From Paenibacillus sp. FSL H7-0331 (lineage in GTDB: Bacteria > Bacillota > Bacilli > Paenibacillales > NBRC-103111), in contig NZ_MRTH01000079.1 in the NCBI RefSeq assembly GCF_001956045.1, forward strand, positions 1-12,458: DNA of 12,458 bases, given 5' to 3'. Numbering within the stretch: the first letter of the stretch is position 1; each line of letters starts with the position of its first letter. Positions 1-6,795 of the stretch are shown here, in pieces. The notes beneath the pieces were generated by a model, which saw nothing but the letters and a program-made list of their open reading frames with translations, was not told where the DNA came from and did no database searches. The position numbers and the translations under genes were made by a program.

Positions 1-201
1 CCATTATGGAACATACAGATTCACAAGCCAAGACATTTTCATTCATGGTGGTGGCCGTCAGGCCATGTTAGTTTGGGACACCCTCTTTCCTTCACCCTTA
101 AATATTTTCATAAAAACGATGTGGCTCTCTTTTATTATGATCGCTCTGACTCAAAAAGATATTGACAAAAACAAGAGTTTGTAAATCCTAAACGTCTTTG
201 T

Positions 202-1101
202 TTAAACCCGTTCCCACAAGGATCGGGCGATCCTTGCAAACAGTAGCGCTTGCGTCCAGCGGTCGCTCACCTCACACTGCTTGTCGTGCTGGCCGCTCAC
301 AGTGATCGCATAAGGGGGCGGCCCCAACTCGCAGACAAACGGGAACATCTCTCCTTTCTGTGCCACTTGACGCCAGTTACGTATCCCTACGAGCCACCAA
401 CGTTGAAAGTGCTTCAACATCGGGTGTTCGAACTCGCGGTCAGCTGCACCCTCCTCATCCGCGCTTCCAAACATGGGCACGTCGATCTGCACCTGCTCTC
501 CGTTTGATATGCGAGCGTGGATGCTCTTCGTCAGAGGGAGCAGCGCCTGGAGCAGTTCTTCTGCCTCATCGGACACCGTATACATTTCCCCGGCAACGAC
601 ATTATGTGAGAAGTCAATTGTAAGCTCAAGCCCAGGCAAGCGGTGAGCATACTCTACCGTTCGCAGCAGATCCTGTGTAATCGTACCGCGGTGCGTTTCG
701 ATAAATGCCGGGATTCCCGCAGACCTCGACAGCTCCGCCATGCCCGCAAGCAGTTGCACTGCTTGCTCTCCGACCAGAAAGGGCCTCATCACCTGTACGT
801 TAACAAAATCGATTCTTCCGAACGATTTTGCCTTGCAAAGAAACACGTCCAGTTCCTCCACCGTTTTAGGATACGCATTTACGCTGTATGAAAGGTTGTA
901 TTGATCCAGCAATCGATGCCATCGTTCGGCCTCCTTGCCTTCTGGCAGCATGCCGTTAATGCCGTCGTAGCCTGCCTCGTCGATGCGCCTCACCTTCTCC
1001 TCCATGCTCCAATCGTCACCGGCGCCGTTTTGATCTCCCAGTCCGTTCATCCCCCACCAGGACATTAGTACCTCGAGCCGTGGCTCACGCTTAGTGGACA
1101 T
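202..1101 (-). CDS. Xylose-isomerase-like TIM-barrel protein (sugar phosphate isomerase/epimerase family)
   Basis: This is a 299-residue protein of the sugar phosphate isomerase/epimerase (AP endonuclease 2-like) TIM-barrel superfamily. Members bind a divalent metal and isomerise or epimerise sugars, inositols or keto acids; the substrate here cannot be read from sequence. The expected metal tetrad is visible: E135 (in FIETHRG), D163 (in IDFSHN), H195 (in SIHAR) and E258 (in CELGPPP). The frame stays open 42 codons further upstream, but that extension lies inside the preceding dioxygenase gene and looks nothing like the family. I chose the ATG at 1101, whose first codons overlap the dioxygenase stop by 11 bases, so translation is probably coupled; no strong ribosome site of its own is seen. 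It is the second gene of an operon. A perfect 8-bp hairpin sits in its last codons. Family is confident; the exact reaction is unknown. Confidence 0.85.
   Translation of the reverse strand: MSTKREPRLEVLMSWWGMNGLGDQNGAGDDWSMEEKVRRIDEAGYDGINGMLPEGKEAERWHRLLDQYNLSYSVNAYPKTVEELDVFLCKAKSFGRIDFVNVQVMRPFLVGEQAVQLLAGMAELSRSAGIPAFIETHRGTITQDLLRTVEYAHRLPGLELTIDFSHNVVAGEMYTVSDEAEELLQALLPLTKSIHARISNGEQVQIDVPMFGSADEEGAADREFEHPMLKHFQRWWLVGIRNWRQVAQKGEMFPFVCELGPPPYAITVSGQHDKQCEVSDRWTQALLFARIARSLWERV
217..236. repeat. Perfect 8-bp inverted repeat at the 3' end of the TIM-barrel gene
   Basis: CAAGGATC and GATCCTTG face each other across a 4-base loop within the final codons of the isomerase-like gene. No T-run follows on the minus strand, so this is not a typical intrinsic terminator. 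It could protect the mRNA 3' end or be chance. Bases 1-201, beyond the stop codon, contain no gene or clear terminator that I can support. Confidence 0.45.
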
Positions 1102-1897
1102 ATGGTGTATCATACTCAACGCCGCATGGTCCTCCATTCGGATTAGTCTCCAGCTCAACCGGCATGCCGTTGGCACGGAACAGAGGACGATAATGCGTGC
1201 CAATGCGCGTAGCGGAGCTACTGGCATAATGACAAATGAACGAGCGACGGAAACGATCTTTGGTCTTATTGCGGTATGAGCCGTGAATCAGATTCCCATT
1301 GAAAAAGAGCACATCTCCCCGCTCCATCAAAACCGGAATTGGCTTCTGATCCTTAGGCGGCTTCACAAAGTGGGTAGTAAACGATTCCTTGGAATCAGAC
1401 AATTCAGGACATACGATATCATACGAACTCGTCTTAGGCACAACTAACAGCCCGCCGTTCTCCTCACCCGCAGGATCGATTGCCGTCCAAGCGGCGATGC
1501 AGTTGCCCGGCTCGACCTTTAAGTAGAAGTTATCCTGATGAAGCGCCTGTCCCCGTGCACCCGGAGGCTTGAAATAGAACATGCTTTGGGCCGCCAACGG
1601 TTCTTCCTCATACAAATCAGCAAGTACTTCCATTACCGGTTGATGCAGCATATACCGTTTGGCTGTTTCATTAAACCGATGCGGGTGCATGACCCTCGGA
1701 TAGCGTTTTAACGGATCGATCGTTTCCTGGTGCAAATCGGGCTCAAAATGCCCCGGGATCATCTGTTGGCTTATGTCATCAAAGGTTCTGTCAATCTCCG
1801 CTAGTTGCTCATCTGTAAACAAGCCTTTGGCTATTAAATAACCTTCCGTTTCAAACTGCCACTTTTGCTCATCCGTTAACACTCGATACGTATACAC
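1091..1897 (-). CDS. Phytanoyl-CoA dioxygenase (PhyH) family Fe(II)/2-oxoglutarate oxygenase
   Basis: This is a 268-residue non-heme iron oxygenase of the PhyH family. Members couple oxidative decarboxylation of 2-oxoglutarate to hydroxylation of a small organic substrate, which is not identifiable here. The iron triad is visible as H120-x-D122 (in LHQDNFY) and H205 (in LIHGSY), with arginines at 217-218 (RFRRSF) placed to bind 2-oxoglutarate. The N-terminus (LTDEQKWQFETEGYL) is the usual family opening. The frame extends to a GTG at 1942, but an AGGAGG at 1911-1916 lies 13 bases before the GTG at 1897, and a TATAAT box at 1949-1954 would start the transcript near 1942, so I prefer 1897. The enzyme is the first gene of an operon with the TIM-barrel protein, a pairing that suggests modification of a sugar- or polyol-like compound (inference). 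Confidence 0.88.
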   Translation of the reverse strand: MYTYRVLTDEQKWQFETEGYLIAKGLFTDEQLAEIDRTFDDISQQMIPGHFEPDLHQETIDPLKRYPRVMHPHRFNETAKRYMLHQPVMEVLADLYEEEPLAAQSMFYFKPPGARGQALHQDNFYLKVEPGNCIAAWTAIDPAGEENGGLLVVPKTSSYDIVCPELSDSKESFTTHFVKPPKDQKPIPVLMERGDVLFFNGNLIHGSYRNKTKDRFRRSFICHYASSSATRIGTHYRPLFRANGMPVELETNPNGGPCGVEYDTPYVH

Positions 1898-1948
1898 TAT
1901 GTCTTTATCCTCCTCTATTTCTGCTAGAAGTTTTTTTAGCACATCTTC

Positions 1949-1977
1949 ATTATACAGTCAGAATCATGATTAGAAGA
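1949..1977 (-). promoter_or_regulatory. Putative promoter of the dioxygenase/isomerase operon
   Basis: On the minus strand a perfect TATAAT (-10) occupies 1949-1954. At 17-bp spacing the -35 region (1972-1977, TCTTCT) is poor, which suggests an activated promoter. The spacer holds a perfect 10-bp palindrome, AATCATGATT, at 1962-1971, a possible regulator site. Transcription would begin near 1942, giving an untranslated leader of about 45 bases that carries the ribosome site. Confidence 0.4.
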
Positions 1978-2350
1978 AGAAAGCATCCTGCTAAACAATC
2001 ATGCAATTCTGCTATTACATTCTCAAGAATACTTGTGTGCAACCAATAGTTAGTTTTAACGAGATAATGTTCTTGTCACCTGACAATAGCTACTTTCACT
2101 CGTATCTATTCTCCAGAAAATCAAAAAAGCCTAATAAAATCAACATGTAATTCACCTTAAATCCATCCGAGGATGTCAATCAGTTTTTAGAAATCACACA
2201 GGGAACCTGCCAACATTTTAACGCGAGTATACGCTAAGCCCTGCTGAAACGGTTCGATCACCTGTAAACCGAGTTTCAAATTCCATTTTTAGACTGATTC
2301 GTAAAAAAGCAGTAACAGACTAGTGCACAAAACTGTAAAGAGCTTATCAA
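1978..2350. other. Intergenic stretch without a gene
   Basis: No reading frame, RNA gene or clear terminator can be supported here. The right part follows the stop codon of the IS630-type relic and may be its terminal noncoding sequence, for example around 2205-2235, but no matching inverted repeat was found on the other side, where the element has been lost. Confidence 0.4.
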
Positions 2351-2712
2351 TTAGTATTTCAAGACCTTACCGGCATACGTCCATTTGAAAGGTTTGGCCA
2401 TGGTGTTATTAAAATAGTCTATGAACGCCAAGATTTGCTGCCGTAAATCCTGGGTGGTGGTGAAGTTACCTTGTCTAAGCAAGCGTCTCATGAAAGCTGA
2501 ACCACATCTCGATCTGATAAACCAGAATCAGTGTTTGGGTGGTAGAGAAACCGGATGCGATGAGTAGGATCACTTAAGAACACACGGCGACTTTCCAACG
2601 ATCGCAATACGCCACAAGAGCCTTTGACGCCCAGTGTACAGCGATCGATCCCCAAATGCTCGGCGATAAGCTTCACGAGCGACTCGGACTGGTGGGTATT
2701 GAGCTGGTCCGC
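2351..2712 (-). pseudogene. IS630-family transposase, 3' remnant
   Basis: This is the last third of an IS630-type DDE transposase, broken into three frames. Reading leftward on the minus strand, DQLNTHQSESLV and DPTHRIRFLY are in the first frame (2701 down to about 2515). IEMWFSF, which holds the expected catalytic glutamate, is in a second frame near 2490-2512. MRRLLRQGNFTTTQDLR through KPFKWTYAGK is in a third frame, ending at TAA 2351-2353. These are recognisable family signatures in the right order. The first two catalytic aspartates and everything upstream are missing. The left side of the fragment fuses at about 2701-2712 to an acetyltransferase start. It cannot make an active enzyme. 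Confidence 0.8.
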
Positions 2713-2874
2713 ATTCTTAGCGACAGTACTGAACTCTGGATTACGTTTTAAATATGCGCTAATCCTCTCTACTATCAAACTCTAAAGAAATAGTATTGCC
2801 AAAGATTTTTGGCCAAAATGAGCTATCTTATCATAATCCTCAATCCTCATTGGACATCTCTGAACTTCACTCAT
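2704..2874 (-). pseudogene. GNAT acetyltransferase, 5' fragment
   Basis: This is the start of a GNAT-like N-acetyltransferase. An AGAGG ribosome site at 2881-2885 precedes ATG 2874 by 6 bases, then MSEVQRCPMRIEDYDKIAHF and, about 30 codons later, ISAYLKRNPEFSTVAKNADQ, both typical of the first helix and strand of small GNAT proteins. A TAG at 2782-2784 interrupts the frame; the neighbouring frame there reads EFDSRED, the expected family sequence, so a pair of compensating small indels is likely. The acetyl-CoA-binding core is absent because the sequence switches to IS630 transposase at the shared residues DQL. Identification rests on resemblance only. Confidence 0.55.
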
Positions 2875-2929
2875 AACACACCTCTTTTCATGGCATGCAC
2901 AACATTAAAATGTACCATTTATTGGAATT

Positions 2930-2956
2930 AAAAAAAGCCGCAATTTAAGCGACTTT
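2930..2956 (-). terminator. Intrinsic terminator, minus strand
   Basis: On the minus strand a 7-bp stem (2949-2955 with 2935-2941, one G-T pair) with a 7-base loop is followed by a T-run at 2930-2934. It lies just upstream of the GNAT fragment and would stop transcripts coming from the dipeptidase side. Confidence 0.6.
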
Positions 2957-2972
2957 CAATGTAATAATGATG

Positions 2973-3002
2973 TTGACTTCCGACAATGATGTCGGATGAC
3001 AA
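2973..3002. repeat. 13-bp inverted repeat, operator-like
   Basis: Arms at 2973-2985 and 2990-3002 match at 11 of 13 positions; the inner seven pairs (TCCGACA/TGTCGGA) are perfect around an ATGA loop. No U-run follows. It could be a regulator site or the end of a mobile element. Confidence 0.45.
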
Positions 3003-3160
3003 GAACATTCAAGCTCATTCCTCTCACCATGCCTTCTATGTGATTTCTGTTCGTCAGACCGAGGGTTTGTCCCGGCTTCCTTCAGATTCGGCCTCGCGAC
3101 CGACACCCTTGCCTGTAACGGACTTGCACCGCCTAGTTATCGCCCATGCCGGGCGCACAT
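3003..3160. other. Stretch without a convincing gene, possibly a dispersed repeat
   Basis: An 84-codon plus-strand frame (2986-3240) covers this region, but it lacks a ribosome site, has no recognisable domain, and runs through a terminator hairpin at 3163-3201. The text around 3110-3158, with a short CGCCC/GGGCG stem at 3141-3155, reminds me of noncoding sequence recurring near mobile DNA in Firmicutes. That memory is not a database result. I treat it as noncoding. Confidence 0.35.
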
Positions 3161-3162
3161 GC

Positions 3163-3204
3163 AAAAAGCAACTGCCTCAGAGTTCCTCTGCGGTAGCTGC
3201 TTTT
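3163..3204 (-). terminator. Terminator of the M20 dipeptidase gene (probably bidirectional)
   Basis: A 16-position stem (3167-3182 with 3186-3201, two mismatches and a wobble) is flanked by T-runs on both strands: T5 at 3163-3167 for minus and TTTT at 3201-3204 for plus. It sits 36 bases past the dipeptidase stop codon, so the minus-strand role is clear. Confidence 0.75.
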
Positions 3205-3236
3205 ACGTTTATTCAATGGTTATATTTAGTATCAGT

Positions 3237-4592
3237 TTAAAGCCGTTTCAAAAAAGAAACAATCGTTAACAATCCCTTGTCGAAATTCTCCAGATTAAAA
3301 TGCTCATTAGGTGCATGTAGATTCTCATCAGGCAGGCCGAAACCCATCATAACGACGGGAGCCTCTAATACACGAGAGAACGTCTCAACAATCGGAATTG
3401 ATCCGCCATCCTTAGTGAACAGAGCACGTGTGCCATACACTTCCTCATAGGCGTCAGCTGCCTTTTGCAGCACTGGGATGGACGGGTCCATGTTGAAGGC
3501 ACGAGCTTTTTCACCGCGCTTCATAACAAGCTTCGCTCCTACTGGAATATGTGACTCCAAATGAGTGACAATGCGATCCAGCACTTGGGATGGATCCTGG
3601 TCACCGACAAGACGGCAGGTGATCTTGGCATGTGCTTCCTTCGGAATGACTGTTTTGGTACCCTCGCCTTGAAAACCGCCATACACGCCATTCAGCTCAA
3701 GAGTCGGCCTCGCACCAATTCGCTCCACAAAAGAATAGCCTTCTTCCCCGTACAATGCTTCGAGTCCGAGTTTAGTTCTCAATTCTTCTTCGTTATGACT
3801 TTGCTTCTTAAATTCCTCCCGCATTGCTGCGGAAAGCTCTGGAACGCCTTCGTAGAAGCCCTCTATTGCAACTCGCCCTTGGTCATCATGCAAAGTAGCT
3901 AGCAGAGAAATCAGAGCGTGAAGCGCATTAGGCACACCCCCGCCGAATGAACCGGAATGCAGATCCGTATTGGCTGTATTTATCGCCACTTCCAGTGAGC
4001 ATAATCCGCGCAGGCCCGTGGAGATAGCAGGCTTTCCTTTGGCAAGGAGAGAAGTATCAGATATAAGAACAACGTCTGTAACCAGCTTGTCCGCATTGGC
4101 TTCCATGAAGGCAGGCAGGTTAGGACTGGAGATTTCCTCTTCTCCTTCAATACAAAACTTCATATTCACTGGGAGTGTGTGTTCTTGACTAAGAAGCGCC
4201 TCGGTTGCTTTCATATGCAGGAAGAGTTGCCCTTTATCATCAGTTGCACCACGTGCATATAACTTGTCGTTGCGGATAGTCGGCTCGAATGGAGGAGTCT
4301 CCCAAAGATTTAGCGGGTCGACGGGCTGCACATCATAATGGCCATAGACGAGGACTGTTGGTTGGCCTGGCGCATGAATATAATCAGCATATACGATAGG
4401 ATGTCCTGCTGTTGGATGTACCTCTACGTTCTCAAGACCCGCCTTCTTCAAAGTGGCAGCAACCCATTGGGCAGCTTCATTGACGTCATTCTTATGAGTG
4501 GACAAAGCAGATATGCTCGGTATGGCTAGAAATTGCTTCAGTTCATCTAAATGCAGTTCTCTCTTGCTTTGAAAATAAGATTCATAGCTCAT
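3237..4592 (-). CDS. M20 family dipeptidase / metallopeptidase
   Basis: This is an intact 451-residue cytosolic zinc peptidase of the M20 family, in the carnosinase/PepV-like dipeptidase group, which hydrolyses short peptides. Visible catalytic features are H85-x-D87 (GHYDVQP), the bridging aspartate D118 (GATDDKGQ), the general base and ligand E152-E153 (IEGEEEISS), D179 (ISDTS) and the C-terminal ligand H426 (LHAPNEHF). The lid/dimerisation domain lies between about residues 195 and 330, with H212 in the DLHSGSFGG motif. Length is normal for the group. The start ATG at 4592 follows an AGGAGGT at 4602-4608. The gene stands alone, with its own promoter and terminator. No signal peptide is seen. 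Family assignment is firm; the preferred dipeptide is unknown. Confidence 0.95.
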   Translation of the reverse strand: MSYESYFQSKRELHLDELKQFLAIPSISALSTHKNDVNEAAQWVAATLKKAGLENVEVHPTAGHPIVYADYIHAPGQPTVLVYGHYDVQPVDPLNLWETPPFEPTIRNDKLYARGATDDKGQLFLHMKATEALLSQEHTLPVNMKFCIEGEEEISSPNLPAFMEANADKLVTDVVLISDTSLLAKGKPAISTGLRGLCSLEVAINTANTDLHSGSFGGGVPNALHALISLLATLHDDQGRVAIEGFYEGVPELSAAMREEFKKQSHNEEELRTKLGLEALYGEEGYSFVERIGARPTLELNGVYGGFQGEGTKTVIPKEAHAKITCRLVGDQDPSQVLDRIVTHLESHIPVGAKLVMKRGEKARAFNMDPSIPVLQKAADAYEEVYGTRALFTKDGGSIPIVETFSRVLEAPVVMMGFGLPDENLHAPNEHFNLENFDKGLLTIVSFLKRL

Positions 4593-4625
4593 CGAAAATA
4601 GACCTCCTAATACGTTAATAGCTTA

Positions 4626-4653
4626 AGTATACGTCTAAGGAGCAATAAGTAAA
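4626..4653 (-). promoter_or_regulatory. Putative sigma-A promoter of the dipeptidase gene
   Basis: On the minus strand TTTACT (4648-4653) and TATACT (4626-4631) are separated by 16 bp, upstream of a perfect ribosome site. The match is reasonable but not perfect. Confidence 0.45.
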
Positions 4654-4743
4654 ACATTATGGGCTATCGGGGAAATTAATTGCGTGCACCGGGCTCAGAA
4701 ATTGTGATTGTCCTCGATACGAGAGGCTAAAACCACCATTACT

Positions 4744-4967
4744 TTAAAATATCCAAATTTGCTGCAGTTTGCTGTATTGTGCTACCGTGTAAGTGGAAAC
4801 GAGACCTTTCTCTTTCATGATGCGGCCAATGCGGCGTCTTGAGACGATGAACACGCGCTCGTTGAGCTTCACTTTGATCTTGCGTGTGCCGTAGGCTTTT
4901 CTGTTCTTGAGAAAGATAACATTCCCCACAGGGTCTTTTATAAAAACATAAAGAGGCTGTCCAACAT
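4744..4967 (-). pseudogene. IS3-family orfB fragment (older, different from the adjacent element)
   Basis: Residues such as KAYGTRKIKVKLNER, SRRRIGRIMKEKGLVSTYTVAQY (about 4776-4905) are the N-terminal DNA-binding part of an IS150-type OrfB. The integrase core with its DDE residues is absent: the frame stops at 4744 soon after VAQY. Upstream, the frame is entered only through the end of the inserted IS element at 4968. The sequence differs from the OrfB of that element (HEKVRGIYGYRR), so this is a separate, older relic into which the second IS3 element jumped or which it abuts. Confidence 0.75.
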
Positions 4968-4993
4968 TGAACTGCACCCCGTCAAGTAGACAG
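4968..4993. repeat. IS3 terminal inverted repeat, orfB-distal end
   Basis: 26 bp, matching the repeat at 6613-6638 at 21 positions. It begins TGAACTGCACCCC. Confidence 0.8.
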
Positions 4994-5014
4994 AGAACAA
5001 ATAAATAAAAGCAA

Positions 5015-5871
5015 TTAGGCGGCCTTAGCCCTGAATTCCACAGGACTGAGGTCGTTTAATTTTGCCTGCAACCGCTCATTGTTATAAAAATGGATGTACG
5101 CCTCAATGTCCCTCTTTAGTTCTTCAAACGTGCTGTATGTCTGGAGGTAATACATTTCGCATTTCAGGGTCCCCCAAAAGGCTTCCATGGGTCCGTTGTC
5201 TATGCACCGGCCAACACGTGACATACTCTGAGTTATGTTTGCTTTGTCCAGCCGCTTCTTAAAGGCTAACGAGGTGTATTGAAAACCCCGATCGCTGTGA
5301 AGCATGGGAGTCGCGCCCGGTACAGCCCCAAGCGCCTGGTCCAGCGTTTCAAATACCAGTTTGTTGTTGTTCGAATGCCCCAGCACATAGGAAATAAGGT
5401 TATTTCCGTGGATATCTAGAATGGCACTGAGGTAAGCCTTCTGGTCTTGTCCGTACTTGAATTCCGTAACATCGGTCAACCATTTCTCATTTGGCGCTTT
5501 GGCGTGGAACTCTCGTTTTAGCAGGTTCTCAGCCACATGCTGAGGGGTAGAGCGCGCGTATTGCTTTTTCTTCCTGGGATGACGGACTGGATCCCTGCAA
5601 GCTTCATGAGCCGCTGGATCCGTTTGTGGTTCATGGATGTATTCATGTCTCGCCTGAGCTGAACGGTGTGCCGTCGGTAACCGTAGATGCCGCGTACTTT
5701 CTCATGAAGGGCCAGCATGTCTTGCGTCAACTGCTCGTTTAGTTGTTCCTGCGGACTGGGCTTATGGTTTACCCACTTGTAGTAACTCGATCGCTCAATC
5801 TCAGCAACCTCACACAGCAGTTTCACACTAAATTTCTGTTCTTCATGTACCCATTTTATGGCCATATACAC
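5015..5871 (-). pseudogene. IS3 orfB (transposase catalytic part), frameshifted
   Basis: The catalytic half of an IS150-type transposase is split by a single-base deletion at about 5573-5577. The first part (5871 down to about 5577) has the HTH_21-type region with HEKVRGIYGYRR. The second (ending at TAA 5015) has the integrase fold with the DDE triad in LTDVTEF, HSDRGFQYTS and NGPMEAFWGTLK, and the C-terminal YIHFYNNERLQAKL. Restoring one base turns the run-off IPGRKSN into the expected arginine/lysine-rich KKKQYARSTPQHVAENLL. The GTG at 5871 is only a nominal start: the frame is open upstream to the slippery site at 5922-5928, so the normal product would be an OrfAB fusion. All three catalytic residues survive. 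Confidence 0.9.
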
Positions 5872-5891
5872 ATGGGTTTGCCGGTGACGGC

Positions 5892-6572
5892 TTAACTTCG
5901 CCTCCTTTTCAATTCCTTCAACTTTTTTAAAAATGCATTCTCCGCCTTCAGCCGCTCAATTTCATACTCCAGCTTCTTTAGCTCTAACTTGTGGCGCTCG
6001 GCTTCGGTCAGTTCCTCAGGCGCTTTCTTGCGGCCCCGACCGTCCTGCAATCCATTCTCTCCGCCTTCCTCGTACTTTTTCACCCACTGGTATGCTTGGT
6101 TGTAGGATACATTAAACTGCGCTGCTGTCTTTCCGTAGTCGCGCTCATGTGCAAGGCAATGGTGCACGATATCGATTCGTTCTTGCCACGTTGTAGATCG
6201 ACCCTTGGTCATAGCTTTTGCTCCCTCGTTATCCGATTTAAAGCTGCTATGACTATTATACTTGTTTATCCAACTTTTGAGCTGAGTTCGGCTTGCGATT
6301 TTGTATGTATCGATGACTTCATATTGTGAGTACTGACCGGAAAGATAATCTTGCACCGCCTGGAGCTTCAGTTCTACGGAGTAACTTCGATTACGAATCC
6401 GAATCTCCAATCCGTCCATTCCGTAAAGCTCATAGCGGTGCCGCCATTTCACAAGGGTGTTAACGCTGATGTTGTATTTATGAGCCACCGCCTCCCGAGT
6501 GCCTTTACCTGCAGCCAGTTCATCTATGATCGCTAATTTCTCTATAGCGTTATACTCATTCTTCTTTGACAA
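5892..6572 (-). CDS. IS3 OrfA, double-HTH DNA-binding protein
   Basis: This 226-residue OrfA has two helix-turn-helix units, about residues 8-60 (AVAHKYNISVNTLVKWRHRY) and 125-175 (TAAQFNVSYNQAYQWVKKYE), followed by a charged coiled coil (about 185-220, KLELKKLEYEIERLKAENAF) that mediates multimerisation in IS3 elements. It binds the element ends and regulates transposition. The start is TTG 6572, preceded by GGGGAG at 6580-6585 with 7-base spacing; no better ATG is in place. The gene ends in a lysine-rich tail containing the A6G slippery site, from which a -1 shift gives the OrfAB transposase. It appears intact. Confidence 0.9.
   Translation of the reverse strand: MSKKNEYNAIEKLAIIDELAAGKGTREAVAHKYNISVNTLVKWRHRYELYGMDGLEIRIRNRSYSVELKLQAVQDYLSGQYSQYEVIDTYKIASRTQLKSWINKYNSHSSFKSDNEGAKAMTKGRSTTWQERIDIVHHCLAHERDYGKTAAQFNVSYNQAYQWVKKYEEGGENGLQDGRGRKKAPEELTEAERHKLELKKLEYEIERLKAENAFLKKLKELKRRRS
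5922..5928 (-). promoter_or_regulatory. Programmed -1 ribosomal frameshift site (A6G) between orfA and orfB
   Basis: The minus strand reads A-AAA-AAG in the orfA frame (TTA AAA AAG). Slipping back one base leads into an open frame (VEGIEKEAKLSRHRQ and so on) that joins orfB without a stop. IS150 and IS911 use the same heptamer type. An AGGAGG a little downstream (5901-5906) may serve as an orfB ribosome site; I could not assess a stimulating structure. Confidence 0.75.
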
Positions 6573-6579
6573 AGAAATA

Positions 6580-6632
6580 CTCCCCTTTAAGTAGCCGGTT
6601 TATTTATTAAACCTGTCTACTTAAAGGGGAGC
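6580..6632 (-). promoter_or_regulatory. Long hairpin covering the orfA ribosome binding site
   Basis: CTCCCCTTTAAGTAG (minus strand, 6632 to 6618) is the exact complement of the sequence at 6594-6580, giving a perfect 15-bp stem. An inner 6-bp stem (GGTTTA/TAAACC) caps it. The 3' arm contains the GGGGAG ribosome site of orfA. A transcript entering from outside the element would fold this stem and hide the site; one starting inside the left arm would not. Confidence 0.65.
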
Positions 6633-6638
6633 ATATCA
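6613..6638. repeat. IS3 terminal inverted repeat, orfA-proximal end
   Basis: 26 bp, the partner of 4968-4993, followed by the CAT target duplication. It overlaps the outer arm of the hairpin described at 6580-6632. Confidence 0.8.
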
Positions 6639-6643
6639 CATGC

Positions 6644-6698
6644 CGGCAGCCTCGTTCTGTTTGTTTATTGAGGTAAAGTACCCGTAGCGAGGCTGCGG
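6644..6698. repeat. Long-loop inverted repeat beside the IS3 insertion
   Basis: GCAGCCTCG (6646-6654) pairs with CGAGGCTGC (6688-6696), extended by two more pairs past a bulged base. The loop is 33 bases and no U-run follows on either strand, so terminator function is doubtful. It may be a relic end of an older mobile element. Confidence 0.35.
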
Positions 6699-6795
6699 AC
6701 GTTCTTTTACTAATTTGAAGCTCTAATATATCCCACGGCAACCTCATGGCTCAGGTTATTGTCTCGTACTAGTTATTAGTACATACATTACCGTA

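Larger units (their letters stand above)
4968..6638 (-). mobile_element. IS3 family (IS150 group) insertion sequence, complete but with a defective orfB
   Basis: This is an element of 1671 bp. Its terminal inverted repeats (4968-4993 and 6613-6638) both start TGA and match at 21 of 26 positions, including the block AAGTAGACAG. A 3-bp direct repeat CAT flanks it (4965-4967 and 6639-6641), the size expected for IS3 transposition. It contains orfA, an A6G frameshift signal and orfB, all on the minus strand, which is the standard copy-out/paste-in layout. The one-base deletion in orfB means it can probably only move if a partner supplies transposase. Confidence 0.9.

Noticed and set aside
1..165. 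Plus-strand frame open from the window edge (about 54 codons)
   Set aside because: No recognisable protein similarity and no flanking evidence; could be chance.
162..190. TTGACA on the plus strand as a promoter
   Set aside because: No -10 box at acceptable spacing and no plus-strand gene follows.
1102..1227. 42-residue N-terminal extension of the TIM-barrel protein
   Set aside because: Lies inside the dioxygenase coding sequence and does not resemble the family; ATG 1101 with an 11-base overlap is the natural start.
2986..3240. 84-codon plus-strand reading frame
   Set aside because: No ribosome site, no recognisable domain, starts inside an inverted repeat and reads through a terminator hairpin; more likely noncoding.
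3561..4529. Plus-strand frames within the dipeptidase gene
   Set aside because: Antisense shadows of a clear M20 peptidase with all catalytic residues.
6766..6782. GTACTA/TAGTAC inverted repeat downstream of the amine oxidase
   Set aside because: Only six A/T-rich pairs and no U-run, so it is not supported as its terminator.
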